DNA from: Chitinophaga pinensis
GTDB taxonomy: Bacteria > Bacteroidota > Bacteroidia > Flavobacteriales_D > Crocinitomicaceae
Direction: 5' to 3'
Length of the DNA stretch: 16,333 nucleotides
Assembly: GCA_945870115.1 (NCBI GenBank)
Contig: CAMBRH010000042.1
Coordinates: forward strand, 1 to 16,333
Below, in pieces: positions 6,981-14,715 of the stretch (its first letter is position 1; each line of letters starts with the position of its first letter). The translations under genes were made by a program, and so were the position numbers. Under the pieces are notes generated by a model. The model made no database searches. It had not been told where the DNA came from and worked only from the letters and a program-made list of their open reading frames with translations.

Positions 6981-6998
6981 CAAATTTAGTCAAAAATA
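6981..6998 (-). promoter_or_regulatory. Candidate -7 promoter elements for the ferredoxin gene
   Basis: Two TAnnTTTG matches lie on the - strand, TATTTTTG at 6998-6991 and TAAATTTG at 6988-6981. They would give leaders of roughly 25 and 14 nt before the ATG at 6962. No -33 TTTG is present at the expected spacing for either, so which one is used, if any, is open. Confidence 0.38.
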
Positions 6999-7070
6999 TA
7001 GATTTTCACTTTATTTACTGCGATAAATCTTGTAAGTGAGATTATTAGAATAAAATCAAAAATAATGTTT

Positions 7071-7078
7071 TAACTTTG
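7071..7078 (+). promoter_or_regulatory. -7 promoter element (TAACTTTG) almost touching the dusB start codon
   Basis: TAACTTTG is a full match to the Bacteroidota TAnnTTTG element and ends only four bases before the dusB ATG at 7083. A start site 4-7 bases after the element would fall on or next to the ATG, giving a leaderless or nearly leaderless mRNA. No -33 box is visible. Confidence 0.5.
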
Positions 7079-7082
7079 CAAC

Positions 7083-8078
7083 ATGGTAAAAATTCGTGAT
7101 ATAGAATTGGGAGAATTTCCTTTGCTTTTGGCTCCAATGGAAGACGTTAGTGATCCACCGTTTCGTGCTTTATGCAAAAAACATGGTGCAGATTTGATGT
7201 ACACCGAATTTATTTCATCGGAAGGATTGATTCGTGACGCAGCGAAAAGCGTTAAGAAATTAGATATATACGAATATGAAAGACCTGTTGGAATTCAAAT
7301 TTTCGGCTATGATATTGACAGTATGTTGAAATCTACCGAAATTATTGAAAAAACTAATCCAGACATAATCGACATTAATTACGGTTGTCCAGTAAAAAAA
7401 GTTACGTGCAAAGGCGCTGGCGCTGGAATGTTACAAGATATTCCAAAGTTAATTAGAATGACTGCAGAAATTGTGAAAGCAACTAATTTGCCAGTTACTG
7501 TAAAAACACGTTTGGGCTGGGACGAAGACACTAAATTTGTTGTCGATACAGCTGAAAGATTGCAAGATATAGGTATTGAAGCAATTTCAATCCATGGAAG
7601 AACTAGAAAACAACTTTATAAAGGCGATGCAGATTGGACTTTGATTGGAGATGTGAAAGCAAATTCACGCATGAAAATTCCTGTTTTTGGAAATGGCGAT
7701 ATTGATTCTGTGGAAAAAGCGGTGGATTATAAGAATCGTTACGGAGTTGATGGAATTATGATTGGAAGAGCAAGTATTGGAAATCCTTGGTTTTTTAATG
7801 AAGTAAAACATTTCATGAATACAGGTCAAAAATTAGCTGCCCCAACTTTGGCTGATAAAGTTCAAGCTGCAAGAGAGCATTTAACAATGAGTGTTCAATG
7901 GAAAGGCGAGATTTTAGGAATTGCTGAAATGAAAAGACATTATTCAAATTACTTTAGAGGATATAGCAATTTCAAATCTTATCGAATGAAATTAGTTACT
8001 TCTTTTCATTTAGATGAAATTTTTGAAACACTCGATTTTATTGAAAATAATCAAGAAGAATTTGAAGCGGTGATGTAA
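7083..8078 (+). CDS. dusB: tRNA-dihydrouridine synthase, DusB type
   Basis: This 331-residue flavoenzyme reduces specific uridines in tRNA to dihydrouridine using FMN and NADPH. The FMN-binding TIM barrel spans about residues 1-245, and a helical tRNA-binding domain forms the rest. Diagnostic motifs are LAPMEDVSDPPFRALC (16-31), DINYGCPVKKV with the catalytic Cys102, GAGAGML, VKTRLGW, SIHGRTRKQLYKG, and the FMN phosphate-binding GNGDI and GIMIGRASIGNPWFF. The NYGCPVKKV form and the overall length fit DusB, the ancestral bacterial type, rather than DusA or DusC. The start is the ATG at 7083, because the LAPMED motif begins close to it and no other start precedes it well. The gene is divergent from the ferredoxin gene and converges on the acyltransferase gene with only nine bases between the two stops. 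Confidence 0.95.
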   Translation: MVKIRDIELGEFPLLLAPMEDVSDPPFRALCKKHGADLMYTEFISSEGLIRDAAKSVKKLDIYEYERPVGIQIFGYDIDSMLKSTEIIEKTNPDIIDINYGCPVKKVTCKGAGAGMLQDIPKLIRMTAEIVKATNLPVTVKTRLGWDEDTKFVVDTAERLQDIGIEAISIHGRTRKQLYKGDADWTLIGDVKANSRMKIPVFGNGDIDSVEKAVDYKNRYGVDGIMIGRASIGNPWFFNEVKHFMNTGQKLAAPTLADKVQAAREHLTMSVQWKGEILGIAEMKRHYSNYFRGYSNFKSYRMKLVTSFHLDEIFETLDFIENNQEEFEAVM

Positions 8079-8087
8079 GTTTGGATT

Positions 8088-9035
8088 TTAAGTAGCTTTA
8101 TTTTTGAAAAGAGTTACCTTTTTAATCCAATTTAAGAAATTTTTCTCAATAAATTGGTTAAATAAAATAGAAAAACAAATTGTAATTAGTATGATTACAA
8201 TTTTTGAAAAGTTACTGTCATTTGGCATTATTAAAGTCACTATAGGACCAAATAAATAGATTGAATACGAGGAATCTCCTAAAATCTTAAAGCACCTAGA
8301 TACATTTAGATTTAGTTCCTTGTTTTTTTCATAGATAATAAAGAATACGATTAAAAAAAACGAAATAGGACCATAAATTAAGTAGGTAATAGGATTTGCA
8401 TATTCAATTGAAAAAATCAAAAACAGCAAAAAACAAAATAAAGCAAGTAAAAGTGCTGTTTTTGCATGAAAAAAGTTGAAATATTTTAACGAAAAATAAG
8501 AAGCTGCTAGTCCAATTAAAAATTCCCACAGATTCCCACCAAATAGGAAGTTAATGTTAGTGTTTTTTAAAGTAAAATCAGTTAAATTTAAAAAGATGAT
8601 TGTTGTAGAAATTAATATCAAAATATAAAATATTATTTTTTGATATTTTTTGGGAAGTAAATATGTGATTGTACCAATTAGGAAATAAAAATATAGTTCA
8701 TAAGAAAGACTCCAGCTAACTCCAAGAAGTGGATAGTGTCCGGGAACTAAGAAAATAGAAGAGAGAACAGAAGAATTTAGCTCAAAAGGACTTAAAAAGA
8801 ATAATAAAATTAAGGCAATCCAATATAAAAAGAAGATTTTACTTACTCTATTTATTATGAAATTAATTGCTTTTGGTCGTTCTTTGTGGAACAAAGTATA
8901 GTACATAACAAAACCACTAATTACAAAAAACAAGTCCACTCCTTTATAGCCAGATCGAAATAAATTTAAGTGAAAAAGAAGCACTAGGAGCGAAGCGGAA
9001 AACCTAAGAAATTGTAAGGTGTTCAAGGTTTCCAT
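8088..9035 (-). CDS. Membrane acyltransferase 3 family (O-acyltransferase)
   Basis: This 315-residue protein has about ten membrane helices and belongs to the acyltransferase 3 family (PF01757 type), which transfers acetyl or other acyl groups to extracytoplasmic sugars such as O-antigen, exopolysaccharide or peptidoglycan. The N-terminus carries the family hallmarks: LQFLRFSASLLVLLFHLNLF with Arg11 and the conserved His22, then GVDLFFVISGFVM (32-44) and the INRVSKIFFLYW segment with Arg63. There is no C-terminal SGNH domain, and the length is slightly short but complete. The start is an ATG preceded on the - strand by AAAGGAAGAAA, one of the few Shine-Dalgarno-like sequences here. It begins 27 bp after the S41 peptidase stop and is probably its cotranscribed neighbour. 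The acceptor is unknown. Confidence 0.88.
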   Translation of the reverse strand: METLNTLQFLRFSASLLVLLFHLNLFRSGYKGVDLFFVISGFVMYYTLFHKERPKAINFIINRVSKIFFLYWIALILLFFLSPFELNSSVLSSIFLVPGHYPLLGVSWSLSYELYFYFLIGTITYLLPKKYQKIIFYILILISTTIIFLNLTDFTLKNTNINFLFGGNLWEFLIGLAASYFSLKYFNFFHAKTALLLALFCFLLFLIFSIEYANPITYLIYGPISFFLIVFFIIYEKNKELNLNVSRCFKILGDSSYSIYLFGPIVTLIMPNDSNFSKIVIILITICFSILFNQFIEKNFLNWIKKVTLFKNKAT

Positions 9036-9062
9036 TTTCTTCCTTTAATATATCTATTGTTT

Positions 9063-10655
9063 TTACTTTTTACCCAAAAACTTCAAAGCTCTTAAAACTT
9101 CTTTGTCATACGAAGAAACTACCGTATAATAACCTTGTTCTGTCCACAACTGTCTTGCAATTTCAGCTTTAATTGTTTGAGTGATGAGGTTTTTACTCAC
9201 TTTTAAATCGGCAATATTTCTGTAAACTTTAAAGTTTTTCTCTGCATATTTCACAAAAGATTCTAAAATCGTTTCGTCAATTTTAAAGTTTGTATTAAAA
9301 TCAGCTAGTGATTTCCATTTATTTCTTTTGTTTTGGAGAAAATCAAAAGCAAAATTTTGAAAAACAGGACTATATCTTAATTCTGTAAAGTACCAACTTG
9401 AACCAACAGTATCCAAGGGAATAAAAACATCTGGCAAAATACCTCCTCCACCATAAACAATTTTTCCTTTAGGCGTTTTAAATTTTAATGAATCAACTAA
9501 TAAAGTGCTGTCAATTTTGTATAATTCACCATTTTCGTATCTTTCCAATTGATCAGAATAATATTCTTCGTAATCTTTTGTGTAAGGTTTTTGAATACAT
9601 CTTCCAGTTGGCGTGTAATAACGAGCAATGGTCAAACGTAAATTACTTCCATCTTTTAAGGCAATATCTTGTTGCACTAAACCTTTACCGAAAGAGCGTC
9701 TTCCCATAATTGTTGCACGGTCATTATCTTGCAAAGCACCAGCAACAATTTCACTTGCAGAAGCTGAATTGCTGTTAATTAATATTACGAGCTCCGTATT
9801 TTCTAACATCCCTTTTGAAGTTGAAAGGTATTCTTCCTCTTTAGTGTGAGATCCTTTTGTCTTTACAATTTCTTTATTTCCGGCCAAAAATTCATCAACA
9901 ATTTCAACTGCGGTTTGTAAAACTCCGCCAGGATTATTTCTTAAATCAAAGATTAATTTCTTCATTCCCTTTGCTTTTAAAGTTGCAGCTGAACGTAAAA
10001 ATTCATGATAAGAAGCGATAGAAAATTGGTCTAATTTTATATAACCAACATCTTTAGTAAGCATCGTTGTACATACAATGGATTCTAAAGGAATTGATCC
10101 ACGAATAATTTGTTTGGTAATTTTTTTCTTATTTCTATAAATTTGCACTTTTACTGGCGTATTTTCTTCACCCTTTAAAAGCGACATTACTTTTTCGTTG
10201 GTAATTTTTTTCTTAGCTACATTTTTTCCGTCAATGGAAATAAATTTATCTCCAGCTTGCACTCCAACTTGATAAGATGGTGAACCAAAAATTACATTAG
10301 TTACACAAATTGTATCTCGAATAATGCTAAATCTTACACCAACACCACCAAATTTCCCATCAATTTGTTCGTTCATTGCTTTCAATTCACTAGCAGGAAT
10401 GTAATTACTGTGTGGATCTAATTTGTGAAGCATATCAGCTATTGCGTCTTCAAATATTTTATCGCTATTTAAAGTATCAACATATCTTGTGTTTAAAACT
10501 TCAATAATATCTTTAAATTTTGCGTATTTTTCTTCACCTGAATTTAAATCAAATCCTTTGGAATTTGGAGATAAAATATGTCCCATCCACAAACCAATTG
10601 CTAGTGCAAGAGAAATTGTAAAAGGCAATAAATAATTTTTTGATTTATCTTTCAT
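9063..10655 (-). CDS. S41 family C-terminal processing peptidase (CtpA/Prc type)
   Basis: This 530-residue periplasmic serine protease recognises C-terminal tails and degrades or processes envelope proteins. An N-terminal hydrophobic segment at about residues 9-25 (FTISLALAIGLWMG) is a signal anchor or signal peptide. A PDZ domain spans about 95-180, with GGVGVRFSI and VQAGDKFISIDGKNV. The protease core is at about 190-360. The Ser-Lys dyad is Ser299 in NSNSASASEIVAGAL and Lys324 in RRSFGKGLVQ, spaced 25 residues apart as in E. coli Prc. The long C-terminal extension (about 370-530) is typical of Bacteroidota members. The ATG at 10655 is chosen over a TTG one codon upstream. The start overlaps the 3' end of the deaminase gene by 11 bases, so the two are translated from one message. 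Confidence 0.93.
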   Translation of the reverse strand: MKDKSKNYLLPFTISLALAIGLWMGHILSPNSKGFDLNSGEEKYAKFKDIIEVLNTRYVDTLNSDKIFEDAIADMLHKLDPHSNYIPASELKAMNEQIDGKFGGVGVRFSIIRDTICVTNVIFGSPSYQVGVQAGDKFISIDGKNVAKKKITNEKVMSLLKGEENTPVKVQIYRNKKKITKQIIRGSIPLESIVCTTMLTKDVGYIKLDQFSIASYHEFLRSAATLKAKGMKKLIFDLRNNPGGVLQTAVEIVDEFLAGNKEIVKTKGSHTKEEEYLSTSKGMLENTELVILINSNSASASEIVAGALQDNDRATIMGRRSFGKGLVQQDIALKDGSNLRLTIARYYTPTGRCIQKPYTKDYEEYYSDQLERYENGELYKIDSTLLVDSLKFKTPKGKIVYGGGGILPDVFIPLDTVGSSWYFTELRYSPVFQNFAFDFLQNKRNKWKSLADFNTNFKIDETILESFVKYAEKNFKVYRNIADLKVSKNLITQTIKAEIARQLWTEQGYYTVVSSYDKEVLRALKFLGKK

Positions 10656-11103
10656 CAAATGGATTTTCTAATTGTGTAATTTCTACTCCTGCTTCTTTCA
10701 AAAAATCAACCCCTGTTGAATCTTTGTATATTTTTATGAAGACCAAACGTTTGATCCCTGCTTGTAAAATTAATTTACTGCAATCTTTGCAAGGAGATAA
10801 AGTTAAGTATAAAGTTGAATCTACACAATTATTTGCTGATTTTGCTACTTTTAAAATTGCGTTCGCTTCTGCGTGTAATACAAACCATTGTGTTTCACCT
10901 TCAGGAGTTTCACAACAATTATCGAATCCTGCGGGAGTTCCGTTGAAACCGTCTGAAATTATCATTCCGTCTTTGACGATAATAGCACCAACTTTTTTGC
11001 GAGAGCAATGGGACAATTCTGCCCAAGTTGAAGCCATTCGTAAATAAGCTTTGTCGTAACGCTCTTGCTTATTGTCAATTAGAATTTGATTATTTTCAGT
11101 CAT
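10645..11103 (-). CDS. dCMP deaminase/ComEB-like zinc deaminase
   Basis: This 152-residue cytoplasmic enzyme of the cytidine/deoxycytidylate deaminase superfamily most likely converts dCMP to dUMP for thymidylate synthesis. The zinc site is complete: His78 and catalytic Glu80 in VLHAEANAI, with Cys105 and Cys108 in LSPCKDC. The GAIIVKDGMIISDGFNGTPAGF stretch, described here by its ends at about residues 39-60, and the CCETPEGETQW loop match dCMP deaminase/ComEB rather than tRNA adenosine deaminase. An upstream TTG at 11112 could add three residues. The ATG at 11103 is preferred and has a promoter-like element about 30 bp upstream. It is the first gene of a probable deaminase, S41 peptidase, acyltransferase operon. 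The functional link between these genes is not obvious. Confidence 0.92.
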   Translation of the reverse strand: MTENNQILIDNKQERYDKAYLRMASTWAELSHCSRKKVGAIIVKDGMIISDGFNGTPAGFDNCCETPEGETQWFVLHAEANAILKVAKSANNCVDSTLYLTLSPCKDCSKLILQAGIKRLVFIKIYKDSTGVDFLKEAGVEITQLENPFDER

Positions 11104-11133
11104 TATTTTCAATACTTATTTTAAGAAAGAATA

Positions 11134-11141
11134 CAAAAATA
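11134..11141 (-). promoter_or_regulatory. Candidate -7 promoter element (TATTTTTG) for the deaminase operon
   Basis: TATTTTTG reads on the - strand from 11141 to 11134 and fits TAnnTTTG. A start at about 11128 would give a leader of around 25 nt to the ATG at 11103. The -33 region is A/T-rich without TTTG. Confidence 0.4.
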
Positions 11142-11181
11142 AAAAAATGATTGGGTTAATTAGAGTTTTTGGAAAAAGTTA

Positions 11182-11196
11182 GTGTTAAATTAACAC
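11182..11196 (-). terminator. Possible weak terminator of the LD-carboxypeptidase gene
   Basis: GTGTTAA and TTAACAC form a palindrome around one central base, in practice a 5 bp stem with a 5-base loop. In the - strand direction it is followed by TAACTTTTTCC. It sits 23 bases past the carboxypeptidase stop. The stem is AT-rich and weak. It could equally be a binding site upstream of the deaminase promoter. Confidence 0.35.
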
Positions 11197-11218
11197 AAAA
11201 ATGAATTGAAATTTTTCC

Positions 11219-12112
11219 TTAATAAACCAAAACCTCTTTTTCACTAACCTCCAAACTTATTTCTTTTCCGAAAATCAATGCTCGATTATCATCAATATGT
11301 CCAGCTGGAAAATCAAAAGCAACTGGAATATTTAAGTTTTTTGTATGTTCTAAAACGATTTCCTCCAAATTTTTCCCATAAGGAATTTCAGTGTCTTTTA
11401 GGCTTGTAAAACTTCCAACGATTAAACCTTTGATTTTCCCCAAAATACCTGCTTTTTTTAATGCAAAAAACATGCGATCGATGTGGTAAAATTGTTCGGA
11501 TAAATCTTCTATAAATAAAATTTTGTTGGAATAATCGATTTCAATATCCGTCCCAAGTAAACTATAAATTATCGATAAATTTCCTCCTAACAGAATTCCA
11601 TTTGCTTTGCCAGAAATGTTTTTTGGATTTGATTTTAATTTGTATTCTAAGTTTTTACCTGTAACAGATTCTACTAAAGTAGTTAAAGCTTCTTGTGAAT
11701 TTTCTCCGTAATTTAATGGCATTGTTGCGTGAATACTTTGAATTCCTTTGCTTTGTAAAAACAAATGGAAAACAGTAACGTCAGAAAAACCAACAATCCA
11801 TTTAGGATTTTCATTGAATTTATCCCAAGAAATTGCATCTAAAATTCTTACACAGCCATAACCTCCACGGTTGCATATTATTGCTTTAATTTCAGGGTCA
11901 TCCAAGGCTTCTTGGAAATCTTTTAATCGTTCTTCATCTGAACCAGAAAAATAATGGTATTTTCCAACACAAAATTCTCCAATTTCAACAATAAATCCTT
12001 GTTTTTCCCAAAATTCTTTTGCCTCAAAAACTAAAACTGGTTCTATTGATTTTGCTGGTGAAACAAGTTTTATTTTATCGCCTTTTTTTAAAAATGGAAT
12101 AGGTGAGTTCAT
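11219..12112 (-). CDS. LD-carboxypeptidase (S66 family, LdcA type)
   Basis: This 297-residue enzyme removes the terminal D-Ala from murein tetrapeptides during peptidoglycan recycling in the cytoplasm. The S66 Ser-Glu-His triad can be placed: Ser110 in IVGFSDVTVFH, Glu202 in LFIEDLSEQFYHIDRM and His272 in DFPAGHIDDNRAL. Other family marks are LKKGDKIKLVSPA at the N-terminus, the SDEERLKDFQEAL helix, and the CNRGGYGCVRIL segment. The length is normal and there is no signal peptide, consistent with a cytoplasmic LdcA rather than an exported version or a microcin-immunity MccF protein. The start is an ATG at 12112. The fumarase gene lies 144 bp upstream on the same strand, with inverted repeats in between, so cotranscription is uncertain. 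Confidence 0.93.
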   Translation of the reverse strand: MNSPIPFLKKGDKIKLVSPAKSIEPVLVFEAKEFWEKQGFIVEIGEFCVGKYHYFSGSDEERLKDFQEALDDPEIKAIICNRGGYGCVRILDAISWDKFNENPKWIVGFSDVTVFHLFLQSKGIQSIHATMPLNYGENSQEALTTLVESVTGKNLEYKLKSNPKNISGKANGILLGGNLSIIYSLLGTDIEIDYSNKILFIEDLSEQFYHIDRMFFALKKAGILGKIKGLIVGSFTSLKDTEIPYGKNLEEIVLEHTKNLNIPVAFDFPAGHIDDNRALIFGKEISLEVSEKEVLVY

Positions 12113-12256
12113 AGTTCAACATTTATAATAATTCTCAGATTTTAATTAGAAGGTTCAATTTTTAGGCATTTTTAATGAAGTAAATTTTGAGTCAGCTTTG
12201 GCTGATGATAAATTTAATTCAAAAAATAACGACAAAATGGACTTTTTAATTAAAAT
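12113..12256 (-). other. Spacer between fumarase and LD-carboxypeptidase genes with inverted repeats
   Basis: This 144 bp gap has no ORF. AGATTTTAATTA at 12137-12148 and TAATTAAAATCT at 12247-12258 are a perfect 12 bp inverted pair that frames most of it. Inside, TCAGC-TTTG-GCTGA at 12192-12205 forms a small stem loop just past the fumarase gene. It has no T-run on the - strand. It may be a weak 3' end for the fumarase message. No TAnnTTTG element is visible for the carboxypeptidase gene. Confidence 0.35.
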
Positions 12257-13861
12257 CTAAATGTTTTCAAAAAAATCATTTCCTTTATCATCCGTAATAA
12301 TAAACGCTGGGAAATTTTTAATCGTGATTTTTCTCACAGCTTCCATTCCCATTTCTTCAAAATCAACAACTTCAACTCCCACAATATTTTCTTTAGCCAA
12401 AATTGCTGCTGGTCCACCAATTGATCCTAAATAAAAACCGCCGTATTTTTTACAAGCATCTTTCACTTCTTTAGAACGATTTCCTTTTGCAAGCATAATC
12501 ATACTTCCACCAACTTTTTGGAATTCTTCCACATAAACGTCCATTCTTCCAGCTGTTGTTGGTCCAAAACTTCCTGAAGGCATTCCTTCTGGTGTTTTTG
12601 CTGGACCAGCATAATAGATTGGGTGATTTTTGAAATATTCTGGCATTGCTTCTCCAGAATCTAACATTTCTTTGATTCTTGCGTGAGCCATATCTCTTGC
12701 AACAATTAAAGTTCCGTTTAATTTCAAACGCGTTTTAATTGGATGTTTTGACAATTCAGCCAAAATTTCTGGCATTGGTCTATTTAAATCAATTTCAACA
12801 GCTGGCTCTAAATGCGGTGGAGTCTCTGGTAAAAGTCTACGTGGATTTTTCTCCAATTCCTCTAAAAACAATCCTTCTTTCGTAATTTTCGCTTTAATGT
12901 TGCGGTCTGCTGCGCAAGAAACACCTAATCCAACAGGACAAGAAGCTGCGTGACGAGGCAAACGAACAACGCGAACATCATGTGTGAAATATTTTCCACC
13001 AAATTGCGCACCAATCAAACTTTGCTGACAAATTAAATGCACCCGTTTTTCCCATTCTAAATCACGGAAAGCTTGGCCGTGCATATTTCCTTCTGTCGGT
13101 AAATTGTCGAAATATCCAGCAGAAGCCTTTTTCACAACTGATAAATTTGCTTCGGCAGAAGTTCCACCGATTACCAAAGCCAAATGGTATGGTGGACAAG
13201 CGGAAGTTCCTAAATCTTTGATTTTATCTCTCACAAATTCTTCCAAAGAAGCATCGTTTAACAAAGATTTTGTTTTTTGGTATAAGAATGTTTTGTTGGC
13301 AGAACCTCCACCTTTTGCTAAAAATAAAAAGTCATAAGAATTTCCTTTTTTGGCGTAAATATCAATTTGTGCCGGTAAGTTTGAACCAGAATTTTTTTCG
13401 TCAAACATCGTCAAAGGAACGATTTGAGAATAACGTAAATTTCGTTCTTGGTAAGTATTAAAAATTCCCTTAGAAATAAATTCGGCGTCCTCAGCTCCTG
13501 TGTAAACATCTTCACCTTTTTTTGCCATAACAATTGCTGTTCCAGTATCTTGACAAGATGGAAGTTGACCTTCAGCTGCAATTACAGCATTTTGCATTAA
13601 ATTATAAGCCACAAAACGATCATTATCTGTCGCTTCTGGATCTTCTAAAATGTGTTTTAATTTTTCTAAATGCGCAGTTCTCAAATAAAATGAAACATCA
13701 GCCAAAGCAGATTCTGCTAAAACTTCCAAGGCTTTTGGGTCAATATTAAGTATTTCGCGATTACCAAATTGTTCGATTTTCACAAAATCTGATGAAATTT
13801 TGCGGTATTTGGTGTCGTCTTTAAGAATTGTGTATGGATCTTGGTAAAAAAATTCTGACAT
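12257..13861 (-). CDS. Class I (iron-sulfur) fumarate hydratase
   Basis: This 534-residue, oxygen-sensitive 4Fe-4S enzyme interconverts fumarate and malate in the TCA cycle in the cytoplasm. It is the single-chain class I type (FumA/FumB), not the class II FumC type. The N-terminal cluster domain holds SCQDTGTAIVM (Cys103), GTSACPPYHLALVIGG (Cys222) and GVSCAADR (Cys316). Their spacing of 119 and 94 residues equals that of the cluster ligands known in Leishmania major fumarase. The C-terminal swivelling domain has GPAKTPEGMPSGSFGPTTAG and KYGGFYLGSIGGPAA. The length is normal and all key residues are present. The start is an ATG at 13861 with a -7 promoter element 25-32 bases upstream. The gene stands apart from the membrane protein gene upstream by 79 bp and is probably transcribed on its own. 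Confidence 0.95.
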   Translation of the reverse strand: MSEFFYQDPYTILKDDTKYRKISSDFVKIEQFGNREILNIDPKALEVLAESALADVSFYLRTAHLEKLKHILEDPEATDNDRFVAYNLMQNAVIAAEGQLPSCQDTGTAIVMAKKGEDVYTGAEDAEFISKGIFNTYQERNLRYSQIVPLTMFDEKNSGSNLPAQIDIYAKKGNSYDFLFLAKGGGSANKTFLYQKTKSLLNDASLEEFVRDKIKDLGTSACPPYHLALVIGGTSAEANLSVVKKASAGYFDNLPTEGNMHGQAFRDLEWEKRVHLICQQSLIGAQFGGKYFTHDVRVVRLPRHAASCPVGLGVSCAADRNIKAKITKEGLFLEELEKNPRRLLPETPPHLEPAVEIDLNRPMPEILAELSKHPIKTRLKLNGTLIVARDMAHARIKEMLDSGEAMPEYFKNHPIYYAGPAKTPEGMPSGSFGPTTAGRMDVYVEEFQKVGGSMIMLAKGNRSKEVKDACKKYGGFYLGSIGGPAAILAKENIVGVEVVDFEEMGMEAVRKITIKNFPAFIITDDKGNDFFENI

Positions 13862-13885
13862 AATTTTTTAGTTTTTTTTGAATTA

Positions 13886-13893
13886 CAAAGCTA
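13886..13893 (-). promoter_or_regulatory. -7 promoter element (TAGCTTTG) for the fumarase gene
   Basis: TAGCTTTG reads on the - strand from 13893 to 13886, an exact TAnnTTTG match containing G and C and so less likely by chance than the all-A/T forms. It predicts a leader of about 20 nt. A TTTTTG lies upstream, but only 10 bases from the element, too close for a standard -33 box. Confidence 0.5.
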
Positions 13894-13940
13894 AGAAAAA
13901 TATCAAAAAGGGAGTTTATTTTTGGGGATTTTAAATCAGA

Positions 13941-14648
13941 TTAATTTTTTATCAATCTTCTAATTGAAACTAAATGTCCAAACAAAACAATTGGTACCAT
14001 AACAGTAGGTAAAAAGCTAATCGGGAAGTTTAAAATCGCAATATTTGGCTGATCGAAAGCAAATAATTGAAGTGGTGAAGGAGCTGATAAAAAAGCATTT
14101 ACAACAATGTTTAATAAAAGTCCCAAACTGATGATGTTCCAAATTAAAAGTAATTTTCGTTTGATTACGTTTTCTTTAAAAGCAAAATAGGCAATAAAAG
14201 GTGCAGAAATTCCTGCTAAAATATCAAAATTTCGTCCTTCAAAAGTCATTATTTCTGGAATGGTTTTGTACACAAATAAATAATACAAACCAATTTCAAC
14301 AGGAATTCGAATGATGTTTAAAAAAGTTAAATTTTTAAGTGGCAATGAATCCATGAAAATTCTACCTTTTTTACTCAAAAAAACAAAAAGAACTGTCACT
14401 AAAGTTGGTAAAACTCCAGTCAAAAAAATCCTTGGAGGAAATGTATTTGTATCAGAATTATAAAAATTGCCTAAAGTCAAAAAAGTTTGAATGATTATCC
14501 AAATTATCAATGCAATTAAAATGATATTTGCGTTTTTATGTGCTTTTTCTAAGGATGATTTTCTAAGCGATAAATAAAAAAGGATTAGCGTCAACAAAGT
14601 TGTTAATGCAAAAAGAATCGAAATAAAAATGGGCAGGTTTTTTATCAT
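13941..14648 (-). CDS. Seven-helix membrane protein of unknown function
   Basis: This 235-residue inner-membrane protein has about seven hydrophobic segments, near residues 5-27, 42-60, 73-92, 109-128, 142-158, 166-188 and 206-226. The basic end RRLIKN and the short charged loops fit a polytopic protein. I recall similar uncharacterised proteins in Bacteroidota with a conserved LFAFDQPNIAILNFP-type segment before the last helix, as here at about 195-209, but no function is known to me. There is no obvious catalytic motif. The start is an ATG at 14648 with no clear promoter element. The gene lies 67 bp downstream of another membrane protein gene and 79 bp before the fumarase gene, all on one strand. 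Confidence 0.75.
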   Translation of the reverse strand: MIKNLPIFISILFALTTLLTLILFYLSLRKSSLEKAHKNANIILIALIIWIIIQTFLTLGNFYNSDTNTFPPRIFLTGVLPTLVTVLFVFLSKKGRIFMDSLPLKNLTFLNIIRIPVEIGLYYLFVYKTIPEIMTFEGRNFDILAGISAPFIAYFAFKENVIKRKLLLIWNIISLGLLLNIVVNAFLSAPSPLQLFAFDQPNIAILNFPISFLPTVMVPIVLFGHLVSIRRLIKN

Positions 14649-14715
14649 GGATTTGAAATTTTATTTAGAAAAATAATTATATCATAATGCACTTTATTTT
14701 GGAATCTAAACTTTC

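Noticed and set aside
6963..7082. Riboswitch or small RNA in the ferredoxin-dusB divergent region
   Set aside because: Only AT-rich promoter-like sequence was seen, with no stable stem set or known aptamer motif.
10656..10658. TTG one codon before the ATG as start of the S41 peptidase
   Set aside because: The adjacent ATG gives a normal basic N-terminus followed by the hydrophobic segment. The TTG adds only one residue and has no separate support.
10640..11047. A 135-codon + strand open frame opposite the deaminase gene
   Set aside because: It lies antisense to a gene with a complete zinc deaminase motif set, has no family-like sequence and no promoter or spacing that supports it.
8088..11103. 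A defence or toxin-antitoxin system built on the deaminase, protease and acyltransferase
   Set aside because: Each protein is a standard housekeeping family member with intact motifs and normal length. No nuclease, sensor domain, reverse transcriptase or toxin-like small gene is nearby.
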